DNA of 64,000 nt, taken from contig SADC01000857.1 in the NCBI GenBank assembly GCA_004194705.1, positions 186,001-250,000 on the forward strand. Direction: 5' to 3'. A program made the position numbers and the translations under genes. Positions 46,601 to 58,600 of the stretch are shown here, in pieces; the stretch's first letter is position 1, and the number at the start of each line of letters is the position of its first letter. The notes beneath the pieces are model-generated. The model was not told where the DNA came from. It saw nothing but the letters and a program-made list of their open reading frames with translations, and did no database searches. The stretch is from Ditylenchus dipsaci. Lineage: Eukaryota > Nematoda > Chromadorea > Rhabditida > Anguinidae.

Positions 46601-49600
46601 AATCAACTCTAAGTGCCATTGTCTTGTTTGGTAGAAGCTGCCAAAATAACCCTGTTTCGTCGGCGTTGAAAATATCATCAGCTGAGAATCGCGCCAGGGC
46701 CTCACAGAGCACTTGCTGCTGCCACTGGCGTAGAGAACTGATGTCAACTGCCCCGGCTTCCCCTTGCACATCCTTGAAGCAAATTCCGTGACGATCTTTG
46801 AATTTTTCCAGCCATCCCTTGCTTGCTTCAAATCCGATCACTCCAAGCGCAACAGCAATCGTCAAGGCCTTTTCCTAAGATATAACACATGTGCAAGAGA
46901 GGAAAAATAAAGTAAAGTACCTTTAATAGATCTCCGCTAACTGGAATGTTTTTGTTTCTAGCTTGTTTGTGCCAAACGATGAGAGCTTCTTCCATCTGTT
47001 GATGCTTGCCTGTTTTTAGATGCGCTCGCTTTGCTTTACTTCCACAATCAATTGCTGCGAATATTGCATCCTTCTCTTTCAAAATACCTTGCAGCGTGCC
47101 GCGTGCGATTCCGAATTCTTTTGCCAAAGCGGTTTGACTGCTGTTTTTCTCATACGCTTCAATGATGTTTTTCTTCTCCTCCAGAGTAATACCGCGTCGC
47201 TTTTTAGGAGTAGTCATAGCTGCTGCACCTGATATATTATGAATAAAAGTATGTGCAAGCCAAGATTTTAACAATAAAACACTAATTGTGGAAACTAGCC
47301 AAAGTCAAACAGACAATTGTTCAAAACACTTAAATTTTGGCGACATTTTTCAAATTTTTCTCTTTTCAAACTTTTATGCCGTTAAATCGAGGGTCTTAAT
47401 ATTTGAGGGGACCGGCTAGAGGTGCCGTTAAATCGAGGTGCCGTTAAATCGAGGGCATGTTTTACCTAATTTTAGATTTAACCAACCAAATCGGTCTAGG
47501 GGTGCCGTTAAATCGAGGGTACCGTTAAATCGAGGTGCCGTTAAATCGAGGGCATGTTTTACCTAATTTTAGATTTAACCAACCAAATCGGTCTAGGGGT
47601 GCCGTTAAATCGAGGGTGCCGTTAAATCGAGGTGCCGTTAAATCGAGGGCATGTTTTACCTAATTTTAGATTTAACCAACCAAATCGGTCTAGGGGTGCC
47701 GTTAAATCGAGGTGCCGTTAAATCGAGGGCATGTTTTACCTAATTTTAGATTTAACCAACCAAATCGGTCTAGGGGTGCCGTTAAATCGAGGTGCCGTTA
47801 AATCGAGGGCATGTTTTACCTAATTTTAGATTTAACCAACCAAATCGGTCTAGGGGTGCCGTTAAATCGAGGTGCCGTTAAATCGAGGGCATGTTTTAGC
47901 TAATTTTAGATTTAACCAACCAAATCGGTCTAGGGGTGCCGTTAAATCGAGGGTGCCGTTAAATCGAGGTGCCGTTAAATCGAGGGTGCCGTTAAATCGA
48001 GGTGCCGTTAAATCGAGGGCATGTTTTACCTAATTTTAGATTTAACCAACCAAATCGGTCTAGGGGTGCCGTTAAATCGAGGGTGCCGTTAAATCGAGGT
48101 GCCGTTAAATCGAGGGCATGTTTTACCTAATTTTAGATTTAACCAACCAAATCGGTCTAGGGGTGCCGTTAAATCGAGGTGCCGTTAAATCGAGGGCATG
48201 TTTTACCTAATTTTAGATTTAACCAACCAAATCGGTCTAGGGTGCCGTTAAATCGAGGTGCCGTTAAATCGAGGGCATGTTTTACCTAATTTTAGATTTA
48301 ACCAACCAAATCGGTCTAGGGGTGCCGTTAAATCGAGGGTGCCGTTAAATCGAGGTGCCGTTAAATCGAGGGCATGTTTTACCTAATTTTAGATTTAACC
48401 AACCAAATCGGTCTAGGGGTGCCGTTAAATCGAGGTGCCGTTAAATCGAGGGCATGTTTTACCTAATTTTAGATTTAACCAACCAAATCGGTCTAGGGGT
48501 GCCGTTAAATCGAGGTGCCGTTAAATCGAGGGCATGTTTTACCTAATTTTAGATTTAACCAACCAAATCGGTCTAGGGGTGCCGTTAAATCGAGGGTGCC
48601 GTTAAATCGAGGTGCCGTTAAATCGAGGGCATGTTTTACCTAATTTTAGATTTAACCAACCAAATCGGTCTAGGGGTGCCGTTAAATCGAGGTGCCGTTA
48701 AATCGAGGTGCCGTTAAATCGAGGGCATGTTTTACCTAATTTTAGATTTAACCAACCAAATCGGTCTAGGGGTGCCGTTAAATCGAGGGTGCCGTTAAAT
48801 CGAGGTGCCGTTAAATCGAGGGCATGTTTTACCTAATTTTAGATTTAACCAACCAAATCGGTCTAGGGGTGCCGTTAAATCGAGGGTGCCGTTAAATCGA
48901 GGTGCCGTTAAATCGAGGGCATGTTTTACCTAATTTTAGATTTAACCAACCAAATCGGTCTAGGGGTGCCGTTAAATCGAGGTGCCGTTAAATCGAGGTG
49001 CCGTTAAATCGAGGGCATGTTTTACCTAATTTTAGATTTAACCAACCAAATCGGTCTAGGGGTGCCGTTAAATCGAGGTGCCGTTAAATCGAGGTGCCGT
49101 TAAATCGAGGGCATGTTTTACCTAATTTTAGATTTAACCAACCAAATCGGTCTAGGGTGCCGTTAAATCGAGGGTGCCGTTAAATCGAGGTGCCGTTAAA
49201 TCGAGGGCATGTTTTACCTAATTTTAGATTTAACCAACCAAATCGGTCTAGGGGTGCCGTTAAATCGAGGGTGCCGTTAAATCGAGGTGCCGTTAAATCG
49301 AGGGCATGTTTACCTAATTTTAGATTTAACCAACCAAATCGGTCTAGGGGTGCCGTTAAATCGAGGTGCCGTTAAATCGAGGGCATGTTTTACCTAATTT
49401 TAGATTTAACCAACCAAATCGGTCTAGGGGTGCCGTTAAATCGAGGTGCCGTTAAATCGAGGGCATGTTTTACCTAATTTTAGATTTAACCAACCAAATC
49501 GGTCTAGGGGTGCCGTTAAATCGAGGTGCCGTTAAATCGAGGGTTGACTGTATTGGTATGCCTCCCAGACATAGCGCTCGTATATACGGTGGTGTAGGCG

Positions 49601-52600
49601 CCTTCGAAAGTCTTCATACGTTCTACTGAGAATATTTTACGTAACATATACTGCTTATATTGCTTATATCGACTCACACTACCGACATCTCATGATTAAA
49701 TTTATCGTTTTATGTTTAAATATAGACACATTATTTCAATTGACCCCAAATCCAAACAACTCATACTTTTATAAAGTTGTATCTTGCCATCATTAAAAAT
49801 TTCGGTGTGTCGTTTAGATTCCTAGAGAATCTCGGCTACTGGGGTGCCTCAGAACGGAAAAATCTTCTGCGAGTTATTCGCCTTGAGGATAGGCGTACCC
49901 AGGGGTGAGCAGGGGGATACAGCCCCTACCCCGTCAAATTTTTTTAGCCTTTTATAGTTTTTTTAGTCTTGTTTAGCTTTTTCTACCCTTTTTTCAACAC
50001 CACTCGAAAAATTATAAGTTAAATTAGCGTTTACGGGTTTCTATGAGGAAGCCTGTGTTTTTTGAATTAATCTGCATCATATCTTCTCAGACGTTGTGAC
50101 TTTTTCTCTTCTCAAATCTTGTCAATGAAATAATTTATAAGAGACATTGATGAATTATAATTTCCAAATTTTTAGTATCCGCCAATCCATGAATCCAGAC
50201 CGAGATTTGCAAAGGCGGACGGAGAACTGCTTGAGCATATGGATACTGGAAGCCAAGGGTGTGCCTCCTAAACGACGATATTTCTGTGAATTGTGTTTGG
50301 ACAAGTCATTATATGCTCGCACCTCAGCCAAACCACACACTGATATTTGCTTTTGGGGAGAGTATTACGAGTTTGGGTAAATAATTTGTGTAATTTTGTG
50401 TAACGAATATAACTTTTGAACAATTTTAGTTGCATTCCACACCTGGAAGACATTTGTATAAACTTGTATCGTGAGGCTGACCCAAAGAAAAAAGTAAGGA
50501 ATTTTTTTACCCAAAAGTCCCAAATTGATGGCGTTTACATGGCTGAGTGGTTAACCCCAGCTCGATTTAACTATGCTGGAGACTTTTTTTTTATCAGATA
50601 TGAATAGAAAACCGCCATTAGCCAAGTATAAATGCCAATTTAAGTTGGGGTTGCTAAACCTAAGCCAAAAAATTTTTGACGCTACTGTCATATACCCCCC
50701 CCCCAAAAAGCTACTGTAATATACCCCCCCCCCCCAAAAAATCGGACCTACTGTCATATACCCCCCCCCCTAAAATCGACTTTTTTAGGAGTGCCCAAAA
50801 ACCATTTTCATACAATAATTTTGCCATAATAGGACCAGAAAAGCAATTTAAAAGGGATTATGGGCTGTATTGGGAGGGGAAGGGAATAATACAGGGGCCA
50901 CTTTTTTTTAGCTGCTTTACCATGTTTTTCAACTCGGGCCGTGGCAAAAATAGACTCTATATGCATTTATGATCAAGTGTACTTCTCGGAATCATGTTTA
51001 AGGTAAGTGCGTGCGCGCATCTCTAACTCTCAAGCCACCTGCGCCCCCTTCGGGGCGCAGGGGGCTTGGAGTTGAGATGCGCACACCCACATACCTTAGA
51101 CACAAATCACTCGAAAGCGACTCTGGATGCATAAAAAAGCATGCATACCAGAGTTATTTATGCGGTAGGCCCCAGTATTCAAAACTATGTTCAACATCTT
51201 TATTTTTTCGCCGAAGAGCATTCCCCTCGTTCAAAAAGGCCGGGCCGGAGGCACAGCATCCAAAAATTCAGCCTGGCACTCAAAAAGTGCTAGGCCTATG
51301 AGTAAACCCGCGAGGTCCACCCCGTTGATCGATTTGGTCCATGAAAAGTACTCATACTTATGCCTGCACCACAAGTTCCTGGGTTTGAAAGCACCCTTAG
51401 ACGCTTAGAGAATTAATACTCTAAGGATCCCAACCATCTCGAGAAGTGGCCCTGTATTATTCCCTTCCCCTCCCAATACAGCCCGCAATCCCATTTAAAT
51501 TGCTTTTCTGGTCCTTTTATGGCGAAATTATTGTGTAAAAATGGTTTTTGACCATCCCTAAAAAAGTCGGTTTTTGGGGGGGGGGGGTGTATATGACAGT
51601 AGGTCGATTTGGGGGGGGGGGATATATTACAGTAGCGCTTTTGGGGGGGGGGGTATATTGCAGTAGCGCCAAAATTTTAATTTTTTTTCTCAATGTTCCA
51701 TATTTCAGAAAGACCGGTGCACACTGATTGGCTGTGTCCAGATCAAAGTAGACCAATTAGCTCTGCGTCATCCTATCGAAAAATGGTAGACTTTTTGAGT
51801 ATTTTTGGCACAAAAAACATATGACTTTTTAAAGACAGGGCCACATACTGGCCTATAAAAAATTTCATGTGTGGGTAAAAAGATAAATTTCATAGAAGTT
51901 GTTTCACAACCAGTGTTGTAAGTAGCACCGGCAGTTGACGGCACCGCATCTGTGCCGTGAGCTGGTGCCGTTGCCGGAAAGTTTAAGGTCGGTGCCAGTG
52001 TCGAGATTTTCAGGTTCTGTGCCGCGGGCTGGCGCCGGTGCCGCGATTCTAAGATTTACAACTGTATTCACAACCCATCAGCTAATACCTTCTAATTTTT
52101 AAGAATCCAATTTTCAAACTGAGTACATGCAGAAATACAGATTGCGGACGTTATATGTGTTTGGGGCGGGAGGGTGCTGGTTGCTATATTTTTGCCATCT
52201 TCTTATGTGATGATCGGGTTGATTATGGTGATCAAATTGACCATAATCGCCTTAGTCAGCAAGATTTTTGTAATTATAAGAATTATCAAAACTACGGTGA
52301 TTATCATAATCAACATATAAAAATTAAAAAAGTAAATATGGTGAAAAAATTGGCAAGGGGGGAGGGTAGGGGATGCACGTTCATTAGAAGGGAGAGGCGT
52401 TAATTAGAGGAAATACGTTCTATGAAATTAAACTCGTCCAGGAAATCATTTTGTTTATCATTTGAAATGTGGGCTGACCTTCTTTTCGTGTTAAAAAAAC
52501 TCTGCCATCTGAAATGTGATCTAACTATTGTTTTTGCAGGTACAATGTCTCAAGTGGATCCGAAAACTCTTCCAATGGCAATGCCAAAGCCTCTGCTAAG

Positions 52601-55600
52601 CATGAAATACCAGCTATAAGGGTTAAAGCCAGGTACCAAACAGTGGAGATTCTGCCTCTGCGCATCTACAGCCGACTGTTGGATCTAGTGAAGGACATAT
52701 ATTTGCCTCTCTGTCTGATTCTGGAGCCTGTGCTCGGCGTCAAAGCTAAGGTTAGACTGTTTGAAAAAACATTACTGAATAAGTTCAAAAGTATTTTAGG
52801 AAGATTTGGCTACAAGTTTGGTCAGGATACTGCACAAAAAACGTAACTTTTTCTGTTTCGTCGTCCCACCGTTTGTAAATTTTACGCCTGATTTCACCAC
52901 CTCAGCATCTCTTCAATTCATTTTCAACTATACGGAAAATCGTAAAAACAGATAGCTGGGATCCGATATTCCAGTACAGTGAAACCACTCGACATGGCGA
53001 CACTTTTTAGATCAAAGACATTACTAGCGGGTGTCCAATAAAAAACTACAACATTTCTGATTTTTTTTGTAAACAGTTTCCGCGGATTGTTGAAAAACAA
53101 TTTTTTTGACATTTGAGCCAACAATTAAAGAATTTATAGCTAAGAAAAAGCTGAAAATAACTATCAAAATATTTAATTGACTCAGAAAGTGTAGTGACTC
53201 GACCATTTGCAAATTTAAAAATGGGGCAGTTTTTATAGGACACCCTGTATCTTGAATTTTCTGAATGTGACTAAAAGCTGAATAAATATTCCCTAGAAAA
53301 GGCTAGGCAAGACAGGTTAGGTCCAGAAGACAGGTTCCTATAAATACCCTTGCGTCGAGGTTTTGTTAAAACTTTGAATACGGTCGTCTTCACATACAAG
53401 ACCTGTTCAACAACGGTGTTTTTAAATTTTCAGGTCTAGTCAAAGAGTTTTTGTGCGACCTAATAATGGCGGAGGTGAATGCCCTAGACAACGACCACCT
53501 GATGTTTAGAGGCAATTCACTGGCTACCAAGGCTATGGAAGCTTATATGAAATTAGTGGCTGCTGACTACTTGCAGGTGAGTACAAAATCAGGTTATGAC
53601 AGTAGCGTCGAGATTTGTACTTCTTTCGAGACCCGAAATCTTTTTTGTATCTTAGGTCTTAAATAAAAATCTTTTTTCACTGCTAAAAAATTAATAAGCA
53701 CTGGATGAAATGACATCTTTCGACCAAATGACTCATTTGTACTTTTTCTGGCCAAATGTACAGGGTGGGCCATGAAATATGCAAACTTTTAGAAACAGCC
53801 ATGACTTTACTGGCGTAGGGGCGTTTGGCCCTTTTTTCCATTTGTGCAAAAAAGGGGCCAAACGACTTACTTAAGTCATTTGGCCCCTTTTTCCACTTTT
53901 TGAATTAGCGCCTTTTATTTATTTTTATTGTTTTTGTGCTTTTCATAGTCTTGGCACCAGGTAAATTTTCCCGTGGTGTATACTGCTTCTGGTAAATTTC
54001 CCTACGGTGAATTCCTCCTATGGCTGCTAAATTCCTCAGCAAAGATTTTCAAATTAATCTTTTTTCTTGTGAAAACTCCTATCACCTAAAATGTTTTTCT
54101 ATAATCCAGCATCTGTTTTATTGGATGACTAGTTTCTGCCCGCCCTGCGGGCGGGTTTTATTTTTCGATGAACGTTTGTGGCAATATATTATTCATATTG
54201 TGACATTTTAAATTCAATGCTACCAAAATGAGACCTTTCACTCAACGAATTTTGAAAATTTTAAGGTTCTCGATACAAACTTCTTTTTTTATAGCAAAAA
54301 GATAGAAAGTTTCCGGAAAGAAGCGCGTCAAGAAGACACAGAACTTGATAGGACATTAGAAATTTTTAAGCAGTCTCAAACAACGATCACACATTTTACT
54401 ATTAGTAAAATTTGTCGCGCGACATTTCCTATTATCTTTCGCTAAAATTCAGTTCTTTCGCCTGAATTTCACCAAAGTTAGAAAAAAATCTTGCGCTACA
54501 AATCCTACTGATGGTAAAACATGTCTGGTCGACATCTTTAACCACTTCTCGACTCGATTCTAACACGAAAAAATAACATGAACAAACAGAATTAGCAGAT
54601 ATGATAATAACAAAGAGTCTTTTATTTTTTAACCATCGTTCTTTACTGAGTAACCGCCGAGCAGAGAGAGAGAGACTGAATTTCGAAGATTAATATTGAA
54701 ACTTGCGAGAACACAGCAATCACCGTACCACGAATGACCACCACGCGGGTCAAGCATCTTGATTCTTCGCTTCTTCTCTTGAGGCACCAGCAAGTCGAAT
54801 GAGAAAAACTAAAGACAAAAAATTAATATGAGACACACAGTAATACAAAAATTACCGTATCATGAATTACCACCACGCGAGTTGAGCACCTTGATTTTTC
54901 TCTTCTCGCTTAAGGCACCACCGAGTCGAATAAGAGAGACTGAATAAAGAAGCTTTTTATTGAAACACAGAGAAATTTCAAGGGAGAGAGAATGAAGATG
55001 AAAATTTTATAATGAGACAAAAAGGAATACAACAATCACAGTACTTTGTATGACCACCACGCGGGTTGAGCATCTTGATTCTTCGCTTCTTCTTTCGAGG
55101 CATCACCGAGTCGAATGAGACAGACTGAAGATCAAAGATTTATATGAAAGATAGAGAAATACGAAAATTACAGTACCTTGTATGACCACCACGCGGGTTT
55201 AACATCTAAATTCTTCGCTTTTTCTCTTGAGGCAGCACCGAGTCGAATGAGACAGACTGAAGATCAAAGATTCATATAAAACATGGAGAAATACAACAAT
55301 CACAGTACCTTGTATGACCACCACGCGGGTTTAACATCTTGATTCTTCGCTTCTTCTCATGAGGCACCACTTAGTCGAACCACGAAGAAAAAAGAGACTA
55401 AACCAAGAAGATTTAGACTGAATCATGAAACAGTTCCAGTACCTTGAATGACCACCCCTCAGGTTTACCACCTTGATTCTTCGACACTTTTCTTGAGACG
55501 CCACAAAGAGAACAGATTGGCCACCACTCGGGTTGAGCTGCTTGATTCTTCGGCACTTCTGTTGAGACACTACGAAAAGAGACTAAACCAAAAAGATGTA

Positions 55601-58600
55601 TATTGAATTATAGAAGCATGAATTGGTTCCAGTGCCGTGATTGGCCACCACTCGGGTTTAGATGCTTGATTCTTCGGTACTTTTTTGAGGAACTACGAAG
55701 AGAAGGAGACTTAACCGAAAAGATTTTAGAACAAACAGATGTTCAACCACTGAATTTTAAGAAACAAACAATAATGAAACTCTCAAAGGCTAAATCTCGG
55801 TAGAGCATTCACTCTATTTCATTGCGAGACCAACTTTCAAACGACAATTTTGAGACACAACGTTACACACACCGTCACACACACCGTTACACACACACAA
55901 CTCTCTTTTAGTATATAGGATTTATGCACCAACCCAACCAAATGGTCGTCCATTTGGTGAAAATATTTTCTTTATGTGTGTTGGGTTTCCAAAATCCGTT
56001 TTTCGCAGTAATTCGAGCATTCTAAAGAAGGTTTGACAATAGTAAAATGCCATTTTCTAGGGTAATTTTGAGTTTTGGTAAAATAGCTAAAATGACAGTT
56101 TGGAATTTACAGAGTATATTCATGTTATCGGAATAAGTGAACTTAATAGCTTTTTGAGGCGAAAGATAAGAGAGAAAAAATTTGGCCCAGGCGAACATCC
56201 AAATCCACCACTTGTACCCGGATATGGACCCGGACTGAGTAGACCAACCAGTTAACTTCCTCATTACGACCTATCTGCCGAGGTATCCACTTACCAGAGG
56301 TATCCATTCGTTTCCAGGTATCTTCATCCACCTAAACCATTTGGGCATTGGGTAACACTGCCCGGCTACTACTACCGAGGCATTTCCGACAGCGTACGGT
56401 TACATAGGTAGAACAACCTGAGCACCACCTGGTTACCCTTCGGGATACGTGATTAATGCAGAACTGGGGCTCCTGCAAGTCCAATCTCTGTTTTAGCATT
56501 ATCAAACCGTGTTTAGAACACGATTTTGGATAGGGTAGAATGACTTTTAGTTAGTTTCAGCTAAATCCAAAATTTTGGATTTTATTGATGGATACCCATT
56601 TAGAGGAGGTACCAGGTGGTTCTTTATCCACCCTGAGGCTTAATAGTCTCATGAAAATTAGTTTATGATGGTTATTCAAGAAAATAATAAAAAAAACAAC
56701 AAACTACGAAAAACAATAAAACTAAAAAAGGCGCGTACTTAAAAAAGTGGAAAAAGGGGCAAACGACTTACGTAAGTCGTTTAGCCCCTTTTTTCCACAA
56801 ATGGAAAAAAAGGGGCCAAAGGACAACGACCCGACTTTACTTACAGGCTGTTTTTTGAAAATCTGTCCACAGGATACCAAGCGAAAATGTTTTTCACATT
56901 ATATATCAAAAAAATTTAATGAAGAACTGAGTGGAACTGTGAAAGCAAATTTTCGAAAAACGGCTTATAGTTAATGTTACAGCTATTAGAAAGTGTGCAC
57001 GTTTCTTGGCCCACCCTGTACTTTTTTCAAAATTTGGAGTTCGCAGCCCTGTGTTAGTCTCAAGAAAAATCTTGGTCAGACATTCTAAAATTAGTTTCCC
57101 ATCTTTTCTGAAAAAATACGACTGGAAATAGGAATGTCTGCGATGTGGTGCGACTCTTTCGATTATTCTATATTTACTTTAAATTCATAATGGGTTGCAA
57201 ATACTTACTGTTCACACTTTCCAATTTCAGGCAACTCTCGGCGACTACGTCAAACAAGCACTAGAATCTCCAGAGAACTGTGAAGTGGACCCCCTCAAAC
57301 TGGCTGGTTCGTCATCCACCCTAAGCAAAAACCAGCAACATCTGACCAGTCAAGCAGAGAATGCTTGGGGTCGGATTATGGACTCCGTGCCCATATTTCC
57401 ACAACAGTTGAGGCAGGTGTTCAACAATTTGAGGAAGCGATTAGAGGAGAGTGGACGAGTGGATTTGGCGAATAACCTCATATCGTCTTCCATTTTTCTC
57501 AGGTAAATAAGCTAATTATTAAATGTCTGTATTCTGTAATCCGTGACAAGATACATTAGGAAAGATCGGCGCTAGTAGCGAATACCTCCGCCCCCCCCCC
57601 CCCCAAGAATCTGACCTTATAAAATTGCTGTAACTACCCTTGCAAACAACAAGTTTAGGCTTAGCCCTTAGGCTTGGGGCTAGGCCGGGGTACGGAAGTT
57701 GTGACTAATGAAGAGTTTGCGCACATTTTCCGGGATCTGCGACATAAATTTGCGTACTTTTTACTGAACTAAAAAAGTGAAAATCGTTGGGGGGGGGGGG
57801 GAGTATTCGCTACTAGGGTCGAAAGATATAATTTTTTTATGAGAAAATGAAACTTTCAATCGACTCAGAATGTATAAATCATTCTGTTCAAAAAACTAAT
57901 TTTGAAAGGACCATGGGTTTTTGGCGCGGAGCGGCATGTGCAAAATTTGAATTAGCAGAGGACAGTTCTCTTTTGTCTCTTCTTGTACTCTTTCGAGTCG
58001 TCGAAATAACTCAGAAGAGTACAGTGCGAGACAAAAGAGAATTGTCCCCGCCAATTCAGATTGTAGATTTTAGAACTGAAGGCGCTAAAAAATTTAGGCT
58101 TTATAGAAATTTAATAATTTTCCTTATTAGGTTTCAGAATTCAAATTTTAAAAAGCAAAGTTTAAAAGAGAAGTTTTGTAATTTTGTAGTTTTATTAATA
58201 CCACCTCGACCCATGAGAAAATTAGAAATCGAGTGTTTGGGATTAAACGAAAGCTTGTGATGTGCTGAGTACGATAAAATTAAATTCGACCGCTTTTTGT
58301 TGGTAATTCGCCGAGCTGTGTATTCCGGAAGTTTGGTACTCATCAAAACCAACAAATTTTTTAAAACGATTTATATATAATAAAAAAACTGATAATGTAC
58401 ACTTGTTCAGAAGCTTATTCGACGCAGAATGAGTTGCTTGTTCTAACAAGCACAAGAACTGTACAATTTGACGTGAATTTCTTCACAAAAAAGTGTTTTT
58501 AGAAAATCCATATTTTTCGAACACTAGTTTTTTTGCAAAAAAATCGCCATAAAAATCGAAAATCGGCCTGCACCAGGAATGCAGGGCGGGAAAAATCAGA

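Larger units (their letters stand above)
44859..49550 (-). mobile_element. pogo/Tigger-type DNA transposon with an internal satellite
   Basis: The outer ends are inverted repeats of 26 bp beginning CAGTCAACCCTCGATTTAAC, with TA outside each end (44857-44858 and 49551-49552). The CAG start and TA duplication are typical of pogo/Tigger elements. It carries a broken transposase on the minus strand, a nested MITE (45650-45919) and, on the 5' side of the transposase, a satellite built from its own subterminal repeat. Four copies of the same subterminal word are at the other end (44859-44985). Lies in intron 7 of the RasGAP gene. Confidence 0.95.

Noticed and set aside
49190..49375. Open frame with repeated PLNRG peptides
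   Set aside because: Pure translation of the satellite.
47377..49550. Regular repeats with spacers, resembling a CRISPR array
   Set aside because: The spacers are identical to one another and the repeat is the Tigger end word; the setting is a eukaryotic intron.
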